From Lachnospiraceae bacterium (GTDB taxonomy: Bacteria > Bacillota > Clostridia > Lachnospirales > Lachnospiraceae): a stretch of 64,000 nucleotides of DNA. Of the stretch, positions 58,267 through 64,000 are shown piece by piece (position 1 is the first letter of the stretch; each line of letters opens with the position of its first letter). The notes below the pieces were generated by a model. The model saw nothing but the letters and a program-made list of their open reading frames with translations. It had not been told where the DNA came from and searched no databases. A program made the translations under genes and the position numbers. The stretch is from positions 25,990 through 89,989 of the forward strand of contig JAEEJA010000059.1 in NCBI GenBank assembly GCA_016281605.1, written 5' to 3'.

Positions 58267-58282
58267 GTTAGGTGTAACTAAC
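58267..58282. promoter_or_regulatory. Perfect palindrome GTTAG-N6-CTAAC, box 2
   Basis: It starts 33 bases after box 1, about three helical turns. Confidence 0.55.
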
Positions 58283-58308
58283 GAAAGTGTTGTTTTTTAT
58301 AGATATGT

Positions 58309-58324
58309 GTTAGATAAAGCTAAC
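58309..58324. promoter_or_regulatory. Perfect palindrome GTTAG-N6-CTAAC, box 3
   Basis: It starts 42 bases after box 2, about four helical turns, and ends 27 bases before the first feo gene. Confidence 0.55.
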
Positions 58325-58350
58325 GATAATATCAATGTATGGAGGAGTGT

Positions 58351-58545
58351 ATGATTGCATTATTGATTGATAATTTAGCTAATATACTGGTTACGATCCT
58401 TCTTCTGGGAATTGTAGCCCTCTGTATAAGAAGTATATATAAAGATCATAAGAGTGGTGATGGGTGTATGGGATGTGCCGGTTGTTCATCTAAAGGATGC
58501 ACAGATAATTGCACTCATTATGGCGAAAAACTGAATATAAAGTGA
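58351..58545 (+). CDS. FeoB-associated Cys-rich membrane protein
   Basis: The 64-residue protein has one TM helix (about residues 5-27) and a cytoplasmic tail with CMGCAGCSSKGCTDNC, six Cys in about 16 residues. Small proteins of this type sit beside feoB in many Firmicutes and probably bind iron or another metal during uptake. ATG 58351 is five bases from GGAGG (58341-58345); the ATG at 58339 overlaps that site. First gene of the feo operon. Confidence 0.85.
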   Translation: MIALLIDNLANILVTILLLGIVALCIRSIYKDHKSGDGCMGCAGCSSKGCTDNCTHYGEKLNIK

Positions 58546-58577
58546 CAAACTAAGCATTTTTAGAAAGGAAGAAGAGT

Positions 58578-58790
58578 ATGCCATTATCACTTATAGAAGA
58601 GGGAAAGGTGGTAACTATCCAAAGAATTAATGGAAAAAGTGAAACCAAGCAATTTTTAGAAAAGCTGGGTTTTGTGATAGGAGCATCCGTTAAGATTGTA
58701 AGTTCTGCCTCAGGAAATCTTATAGTAGAAGTAAAGGGAACAAGAGTTGCTGTTGGAAAGGATATGGCAGCAAAGATTATCGTTATATAA
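58578..58790 (+). CDS. feoA: FeoA-family protein (first copy)
   Basis: The 70-residue SH3-like protein has MPLSLIEEGKVVTIQRINGKSETKQFLEKLGF and VIGASVKIV. FeoA proteins support ferrous iron uptake by FeoB, probably by contacting its G domain. It lies 32 bases after the Cys-rich gene. A second, more canonical copy follows, so the two may form a pair with divided roles. Confidence 0.88.
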   Translation: MPLSLIEEGKVVTIQRINGKSETKQFLEKLGFVIGASVKIVSSASGNLIVEVKGTRVAVGKDMAAKIIVI

Positions 58791-58812
58791 ATTTTGAATG
58801 GAGGTATAAACA

Positions 58813-59031
58813 ATGACTTTAAGAGAAGTTAAGATTGGAGACACTGTTAAGGTCTCTAAGCTTACAGGTGAAGGACCTGTTAAGAGACGTATTATGGACA
58901 TGGGTATCACTAAAGGCGTAGAAATATTTGTGCGCAAGGTTGCTCCTCTTGGTGATCCTATTGAGATAACAGTTAGAGGTTATGAGTTATCTGTAAGAAA
59001 AGCAGATGCTGAAATGATAGAAGTTATTTAA
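58813..59031 (+). CDS. feoA: FeoA-family protein (second copy)
   Basis: This 72-residue SH3-like protein has the classical FeoA pattern: LREVKIGDTVKVSKLTGEGPVKRRIMDMGITKGVEIFVRKVAPLGDPIEI, read in parts, with RRIMDMG and PLGDPIE as key sites. GGAGG precedes the ATG. It lies 22 bases after the first FeoA and 19 bases before feoB, suggesting tight co-expression. Confidence 0.93.
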   Translation: MTLREVKIGDTVKVSKLTGEGPVKRRIMDMGITKGVEIFVRKVAPLGDPIEITVRGYELSVRKADAEMIEVI

Positions 59032-59050
59032 TGAATGGAGGTTTTAACTA

Positions 59051-61228
59051 ATGGCTATTAAAATTGCTTTAGCCGGTAATCCGAATTGCGGAAAAACAAC
59101 ACTTTTCAATGCGCTGACAGGTTCTAGTCAGTACGTAGGAAACTGGCCGGGAGTAACAGTTGAAAAGAAAGAGGGAAAGTACAAAGGAAATAAGGAAGTC
59201 TTTATAGAAGATCTTCCAGGTATCTATTCACTTTCACCATATACACTTGAAGAAGTGGTTTCCAGAAATTATCTTATAACAAATAGGCCTGATGCTATCA
59301 TAAATATAGTTGACGGAACGAATCTTGAAAGAAACCTTTATCTTACAACACAGGTATTAGAGCTTGGGATACCTGTTATAGTAGCTGTAAATATGCTTGA
59401 TATCCTTGAAAAAAAGGGTGATAAGGTTAACCTTAAAGCTTTATCAGAGGTTCTTGGCTGTGAAGTTGTAGCTATATCAGCACTTAAGGGAACAGGTGTA
59501 AAGGAACTAATTGATAAAGCTACTGCAATTGCTAAAGAGAAAAAGATTACTGAGATTGTACACTCATTCTCAGAAGCGGCAGAGAATATTATCGCATCTG
59601 TTGAATCAAAGCTTCCGGCTGATATTACAGAAGGAAGAAGATTCTTCGCTATTAAGCTTTTAGAGAGAGATGATAAGATTCATGAGCTTCAGAGTGGTCT
59701 TCCTGATGTGAGTTCTGAAATATCACAGATGGAAAAGGTGTTTGATGATGATACAGAGAGTATTATCACCAACGAAAGATATGAGTACATCTCATCTATT
59801 ATTTCAAAATGCATTAAGAAGGTAAGTAATTCAAAGGATAGTGTATCTGATAAGATAGACAAGGTTGTTACCAATAGAATCCTTGCACTTCCTATATTTG
59901 CAGCTATTATGACTCTTGTTTACTATGTTTCTGTTACCACTATAGGTACTATAGTTACTGATTGGACAAATGATGTATTTGTTGGAGAGTGGATAATAGG
60001 AAATGTAAGTAAATTACTTGAAAAAGCTGGAACCAGCGCAGTCCTTACAGGACTTATCTGTGATGGTGTTCTTTCGGGACTTGGTGCTGTTATTGGTTTT
60101 GTACCTCAGATGCTTGTACTCTTCATATTCCTTGCAATATTAGAAGAGTGCGGATACATGGCAAGAGTTGCATTTATCATGGATCGTATCTTCCGTAAGT
60201 TTGGACTTTCAGGTAAGTCATTCATACCTATGCTTATAGGTTCAGGCTGTGGTGTTCCGGGTGTTATGGCAAGCCGTACAATTGAAAATGATCGTGATCG
60301 TAAGATGACAGTTATGACAACAACATTTGTTCCTTGCGGTGCTAAGCTTCCTATAATTGCTCTTATTGCCGGTGCATTTTTCGATAATGGATGGTGGGTA
60401 TCTGTAGCTTGTTACTTTATCGGTATTTTTGCAATTATCACATCAGGTATTATTTTAAAGAAGACTAAAATGTTTGCAGGTGATCCTGCACCATTCGTTA
60501 TAGAGCTTCCTGCTTACCATGCACCTACATTTGGTGCTGTGATAAGAAGTATGTGGGAGAGAGGCTGGTCATTTATAAAGAAAGCCGGCACAGTTATTAC
60601 ACTTTCTACAATCGTTATCTGGTTCCTTATGAACTTTGGATGGAATGGCGGAAAGTTCGGCCTTCTTGATTTCGAAGGTTTAGAGGGCGATGCACTTGTG
60701 GCTCTTCAGGAAAAATCAGTGCTTGCACATATTGGTTCTGTAGTAGCTCCTATATTTGCACCTCTTGGATTTGGCAATTGGAAGTTCTCAGTGGCAGCCG
60801 TATCCGGTCTTATTGCTAAGGAAAACGTAGTCGGTACATTTGGCGTACTTTACGGAGTTGCCGAGGCAAGCGAAGCAGGAGATGAGTTCTGGGCTCTTAT
60901 AGCAGCAGATATTACAGCAGTTGCAGGTTTTGCTTATCTTGTATTTAACCTCCTGTGTGCACCTTGTTTTGCAGCAATAGGTGCTATAAAGCGTGAGATG
61001 AATTCTGTTAAGTGGACATGGTTTGCAATCGGATATCAGACAATTCTTGCATACGGAGTATCACTTTGTATATATCAGATTGGCACATTTATAACAACAG
61101 GTGCATTTGGAATTGGAACTGTCGTAGCGCTGCTACTTGTAATTCTTTTTATCTACCTCCTCGTAAGACCTTACAAAGAAAGTACCACTCTTACTACTAA
61201 GGTCAGAATTGCAAAGGACAGAGCATAA
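59051..61228 (+). CDS. feoB: Ferrous iron transporter FeoB
   Basis: This 725-residue protein imports Fe(II). The cytosolic G domain has G1 GNPNCGKTTLFN (about 9-20), switch GNWPGVTVEKKEG, G3 DLPGIYSLS, and NMLD at the G4 position. A helical spacer (about 170-275) leads to a membrane part of about eight or more TM helices with two gate motifs, one with IGSGCGVPGVMASRTIEN and the other near LCAPCFAAIGAIKREM. The gating Cys residues are present. It closes a Cys-rich/FeoA/FeoA/FeoB operon under the palindrome array, ending at a terminator. Confidence 0.97.
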   Translation: MAIKIALAGNPNCGKTTLFNALTGSSQYVGNWPGVTVEKKEGKYKGNKEVFIEDLPGIYSLSPYTLEEVVSRNYLITNRPDAIINIVDGTNLERNLYLTTQVLELGIPVIVAVNMLDILEKKGDKVNLKALSEVLGCEVVAISALKGTGVKELIDKATAIAKEKKITEIVHSFSEAAENIIASVESKLPADITEGRRFFAIKLLERDDKIHELQSGLPDVSSEISQMEKVFDDDTESIITNERYEYISSIISKCIKKVSNSKDSVSDKIDKVVTNRILALPIFAAIMTLVYYVSVTTIGTIVTDWTNDVFVGEWIIGNVSKLLEKAGTSAVLTGLICDGVLSGLGAVIGFVPQMLVLFIFLAILEECGYMARVAFIMDRIFRKFGLSGKSFIPMLIGSGCGVPGVMASRTIENDRDRKMTVMTTTFVPCGAKLPIIALIAGAFFDNGWWVSVACYFIGIFAIITSGIILKKTKMFAGDPAPFVIELPAYHAPTFGAVIRSMWERGWSFIKKAGTVITLSTIVIWFLMNFGWNGGKFGLLDFEGLEGDALVALQEKSVLAHIGSVVAPIFAPLGFGNWKFSVAAVSGLIAKENVVGTFGVLYGVAEASEAGDEFWALIAADITAVAGFAYLVFNLLCAPCFAAIGAIKREMNSVKWTWFAIGYQTILAYGVSLCIYQIGTFITTGAFGIGTVVALLLVILFIYLLVRPYKESTTLTTKVRIAKDRA

Positions 61229-61260
61229 CCACATAGAGAAAGAAGTATTATGAATGTTTT

Positions 61261-61296
61261 GGGTGATGGTGGCGAAAAGCTGCTGTCACCCTTTTT
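61261..61296 (+). terminator. Rho-independent terminator after feoB
   Basis: GGGTGA (61261-61266) pairs with TCACCC (61286-61291), extended by G-U rich pairing around GAAAA and followed by TTTTT. Confidence 0.75.
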
Positions 61297-61364
61297 GAAT
61301 ATTGATAATCATTATGATAAAGTAAAGAAAGTGAGTCTTGGCTACTAAATATAAGGAGATTTAT

Positions 61365-61757
61365 ATGTTGATAATATTAGGTGCATCTATATTTACACCG
61401 GCAAACATTATAACAGTTATAGTGCTTATAGGAGTGATTGCAGTCTGTTTTAAGGCAACCCTTAAACATATGAAGGGTGAGGGCAGCTGTTGCGGTGGAG
61501 GTGAATCCGAGAAAAAGGTGAAAAAGAAGAAACTTTCTTCTGTTTCGGATACTAAATTGTATAGGGTTTTGGATATGAAGTGTGTTAACTGCGAAGTAAA
61601 GGTTCACAATGCTTTAAATGAACTAGAACACATAAATGCTGATGTAAATTACAAGAAAAAAGAAGTTATTGTTAAAAGTGATGAAGCAATAAGCTCAGAA
61701 GTAATTATAAAAACATTAAGAAAAGAAGGCTATACAGCAGAAGAAATCCACATATAA
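61365..61757 (+). CDS. TM protein with Cys pair and heavy-metal-associated (HMA) domain
   Basis: The 130-residue protein has an N-terminal TM helix (about 10-32) and a short SCCGG-type Cys motif near residue 43. A Lys-rich linker precedes a C-terminal HMA domain (about 63-130) with the metal site MKCVNCEVKVHNAL and a KTLRKEGYTAEEI end. The N-terminal half is like FeoB-associated Cys-rich proteins; the C-terminal half is like copper chaperones. ATG 61365 is used (GGAG 61355-61358); the TTG at 61338 is not. It lies after the feoB terminator but close enough for read-through. Confidence 0.8.
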   Translation: MLIILGASIFTPANIITVIVLIGVIAVCFKATLKHMKGEGSCCGGGESEKKVKKKKLSSVSDTKLYRVLDMKCVNCEVKVHNALNELEHINADVNYKKKEVIVKSDEAISSEVIIKTLRKEGYTAEEIHI

Positions 61758-61787
61758 AAACCATACATAAAAATATTCTTTAAGTAC

Positions 61788-61816
61788 TTGCAAGTCTCAA
61801 AGAATTTTATTATAAT
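61788..61816 (+). promoter_or_regulatory. Promoter of the LacI-type sensor-GGDEF gene
   Basis: TTGCAA (61788-61793), a 17-base spacer and TATAAT (61811-61816) lie 78 bases before the start. Confidence 0.55.
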
Positions 61817-61894
61817 TTAACCATCTAATAGCGTTAATCGATTTACAAAAGTATTATAAAAGATGGGGTTTATGTCCTTTAAGGAGGATTAATT

Positions 61895-63847
61895 GTGGAT
61901 AATACAGAAAATAAAAAATCAGAAAAAATCATTAGAAAGACGATAGTTGTTTGCGGATTAAGATTATATGAGGAAAGAGTAAGGCAATTATTATCAGCTC
62001 TTTCTGCTTATGCCTCTAAAAGGGGTTACTTTGTTATGGCTTTATCTGCAAACTCTGATTCTTTAAGTGATTCTGATTCTATTGCAGGAGATATGCAGTT
62101 TTTTGATTTGCTCAAGATTATTGATATAAGTGCTCTTATCGTGATTTCAGAGTCGCTTAAGTATGAGATGTTTTTGTCAAAAATCGTAAATATAGGTAAA
62201 GATAGAGGTGTTCCGGTATTTTGCACAGATAGGTTTATTGAAGGCTGCTATAATATTAATTTTGATTATAAAACCGGTTTTGAGATGATGGTTCGACATA
62301 TAGTAGAGCATCACGGAAAAAGAAGAGTAAATATGATGGCAGGAATTAAGGGGAATTCTTTTTCTGAAGAGCGTCTGGATATGTATAAAAAGGTTCTGGA
62401 GGAAAATAATATTCCCATAGAGCGCGAACGTATAGGTTATGGTGACTTTTGGGAGGTACCTACTAAGGCTGCCATGGAAATATTTCTTTCCAGTGATATA
62501 GAAATGCCTGAGGCTATAGTATGTGCTAATGATTCCATGGCTATAACAGTTTGTGATGTTCTTAATAAATATGGGTATAAGGTTCCGGAGGATGTTATCA
62601 TAACAGGTTTTGACGGATTAGAGAGAAGTTTTTACAATCATCCGCCTATCTCTACCTGTATACCGAATTACGATGAGCTGAGTGTATTTATAGTAACCGA
62701 GGTTGAGCGTTTTGATTTTACCGGAATTTTTGAGCCATATGATTATTTAGTGGGATTTAATCCTATTTATAATATGTCTTGTAATTGTACAGACATAAGA
62801 GAAAAGGATAAGAATGATACTATAAACAGACTCATATCCGACAATATTGATTGTGCATGGCATGTGTCTGCTATGAATTATATGATGACATCATCTCTTG
62901 ATAAGGTAAATTTGTGGGATTTAACAGAACTGCTTCCGAAAAATCTTAAACTATGGTCTCATATTTTTACATTTGCAGCTATCAAATTAGATGTTATGGA
63001 ATATCAAAGGGTGCCGGAAGAATTCGGAGATATGTCTGTAATAGTTGAATCTAAAATTGGCGGAGGTTATGAGAAACCAGGAATAACCTTTAAGGCGAAG
63101 GATATCATGCCTGATTATGAAAGACTGCTCTTTAGTGACAGTGGTTATAATATTTTGGCGGTTCGTTCTTTGAATGCAGGTAAAAATGTTTATGGTTATG
63201 TTGCCCAGGCCTTTGGTACATTTACGGACAGAGATATGTCTAGATTGGATGAATTTGGCATGTTTTTGACTGATTCCATATATTCGGTTATGCATAATAG
63301 ACGTTTAAATGACCTTAACGAAGAACTAAAAAAGGCAAATTCTGAAATTACAAAGCTTTCCGAAAGAGATTCCATGACTAATATTTACAATAGAAGAGGT
63401 TTCTATCAAAAGCTTTCCGAGCTAATAATTAATCCAAGAAATTATGGTAAGGAATTATATCTCATTTCTTTGGATATGGATAACCTAAAGGTAATAAATG
63501 ACAGCTTTGGTCACGCCGAAGGTGATTATGCACTTATTACCATAGCAAAAGCATTGAAAGCAAATTTAAGTCAGTATGGTGTATTTGCCAGATACGGAGG
63601 AGACGAGTTTTCAGGTGCTATCATACTTGATCAGAATTCCGATATTGATATGAACAACTACGAAAAAATGTTTAAAACAGCAGTTAAAGAGGTTGATGGT
63701 GTAGAAGATAAGCCATATGATATTTCAGCTAGTATTGGTGTAGCTCATCATGTGATAAATGATGATTTAAATGTGGATGAACTAATCAGAGAAGCGGATC
63801 ATATTATGTATGATAATAAACAGAAAAAGAAAGTAGGAAGAAAGTAA
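61895..63847 (+). CDS. Diguanylate cyclase with LacI-type ligand-binding domain
   Basis: The 650-residue protein begins with a LacI/periplasmic-binding-protein fold (about 12-275). Its motifs are TDRFIEGCYNINFDYKTGFEMMVRHI read in parts, MAGIKGNSFSEERLDMYKKVL, AIVCANDSMAI and VIITGFDG. There is no helix-turn-helix and no signal peptide, so it would sense a ligand in the cytoplasm. A GAF-like middle part (about 330-470) leads to the GGDEF domain (about 485-650) with RYGGDEF at 566-572. The inhibitory RxxD site is not present (SQYG at that place). The protein likely turns a sugar-like signal into c-di-GMP. A GTG start follows GGAGG. Confidence 0.85.
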   Translation: MDNTENKKSEKIIRKTIVVCGLRLYEERVRQLLSALSAYASKRGYFVMALSANSDSLSDSDSIAGDMQFFDLLKIIDISALIVISESLKYEMFLSKIVNIGKDRGVPVFCTDRFIEGCYNINFDYKTGFEMMVRHIVEHHGKRRVNMMAGIKGNSFSEERLDMYKKVLEENNIPIERERIGYGDFWEVPTKAAMEIFLSSDIEMPEAIVCANDSMAITVCDVLNKYGYKVPEDVIITGFDGLERSFYNHPPISTCIPNYDELSVFIVTEVERFDFTGIFEPYDYLVGFNPIYNMSCNCTDIREKDKNDTINRLISDNIDCAWHVSAMNYMMTSSLDKVNLWDLTELLPKNLKLWSHIFTFAAIKLDVMEYQRVPEEFGDMSVIVESKIGGGYEKPGITFKAKDIMPDYERLLFSDSGYNILAVRSLNAGKNVYGYVAQAFGTFTDRDMSRLDEFGMFLTDSIYSVMHNRRLNDLNEELKKANSEITKLSERDSMTNIYNRRGFYQKLSELIINPRNYGKELYLISLDMDNLKVINDSFGHAEGDYALITIAKALKANLSQYGVFARYGGDEFSGAIILDQNSDIDMNNYEKMFKTAVKEVDGVEDKPYDISASIGVAHHVINDDLNVDELIREADHIMYDNKQKKKVGRK

Positions 63848-63882
63848 GATTTCAAATAAAAGAATCAACAGGAGATAAAAAA

Positions 63883-64000
63883 ATGAAGCCTAAGGCTGTA
63901 ATATGGGATATGGACGGAACTATACTCAATACATTGGATGACTTATATATATCCACCAATGCATCGCTAAAGTATTTTAATATCCCTGAAATTTCATATG
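63883..64000 (+). CDS. HAD-family phosphatase, partial (phosphoglycolate phosphatase-like)
   Basis: The first 39 residues are visible. VIWDMDGTILNTLDDL is the HAD motif I with both catalytic Asp residues, and the following helix resembles the Gph cap start. GGAGA lies before the ATG. The rest is beyond the window, so the substrate cannot be judged. It lies 35 bases after the GGDEF gene and may be co-transcribed with it. Confidence 0.8.
   Translation, partial: MKPKAVIWDMDGTILNTLDDLYISTNASLKYFNIPEISY

Larger units (their letters stand above)
57978..58350 (+). promoter_or_regulatory. Gene-free control region of the feo operon
   Basis: About 370 bases without a gene hold a hairpin (57989-58022), a TTGACA/TATAAT promoter and an array of palindromes listed below. 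I see no open frame with a ribosome site until 58351. Confidence 0.6.

Noticed and set aside
61250..61348. A 32-codon frame (starting MNVLGDGGEKLL) after feoB
   Set aside because: It runs straight through the terminator stem and T-run and has only a poor ribosome site; probably chance.

Overview
The window is an AT-rich bacterial chromosome segment with strong GGAGG ribosome sites, short intergenic gaps, Rho-independent terminators and Firmicutes-type gene content (rny, recU, hemZ, a Rel plus a small alarmone synthetase, double-domain TagF, PurO beside a stand-alone AICAR transformylase, FeoA-FeoA-FeoB). With the secreted GH29 and GH43 enzymes, cheV and c-di-GMP proteins, this points to an anaerobic, polysaccharide-degrading member of the Lachnospiraceae (Butyrivibrio/Roseburia-like). 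That placement is inference from gene content; no rRNA or tRNA gene was seen.

Layout. 1-2880 (minus): an ABC-2 exporter, ATPase plus two permeases, the last one cut by the window edge. 3125-14697 (plus): eno, a cytoplasmic GH26-like protein, rny, an ASKHA/DUF4445 protein, proC, an Fn3-SGNH lipoprotein, a small alarmone synthetase, a membrane protein, a pseudouridine synthase and recU. A 99-bp repeat with inverted ends sits at 12953-13051. cheV follows.

15692-31663 is the most unusual region. A minus-strand cysD-cysNC-cysQ operon makes PAPS and clears PAP. It is divergent from a plus-strand arylsulfotransferase-like gene without signal peptide, which lies 6 bases from tagD. After these come a double-domain TagF polymerase, an exported calcineurin-type phosphoesterase with Ig-like repeats, a GT2 glycosyltransferase and a TagB-like glycerophosphotransferase. 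The arrangement suggests that sulfate activation and an arylsulfotransferase-fold enzyme serve a poly(glycerol-phosphate) cell-surface polymer.

31698-44112: a small acidic protein, relA, an MBL hydrolase, hemZ, an HD-GYP protein, pfkA, an acidic membrane-anchored protein, an M18 aminopeptidase, a secreted alpha-L-fucosidase, and split purine genes (purO, AICAR transformylase). 44238-47568: an AraC regulator divergent from a secreted GH43. 47759-57894: a LUD-domain protein, an RsmF-like rRNA methyltransferase, secA behind a long structured leader with a possible upstream ORF, prfB with a programmed +1 frameshift, and the aspartate-pathway operon hom-lysC-lysA. 57989-61757: an iron-uptake operon (Cys-rich membrane protein, two FeoA, FeoB, then an HMA-domain protein) preceded by an array of GTTAG-N6-CTAAC palindromes. 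61895-63847: a cytoplasmic LacI-type sensor fused to GGDEF. The window ends in a partial HAD phosphatase.

Many genes here carry the string ATGGAGG, in which an in-frame ATG overlaps the ribosome site. In those cases I moved the start to the codon 5-8 bases downstream of GGAGG.
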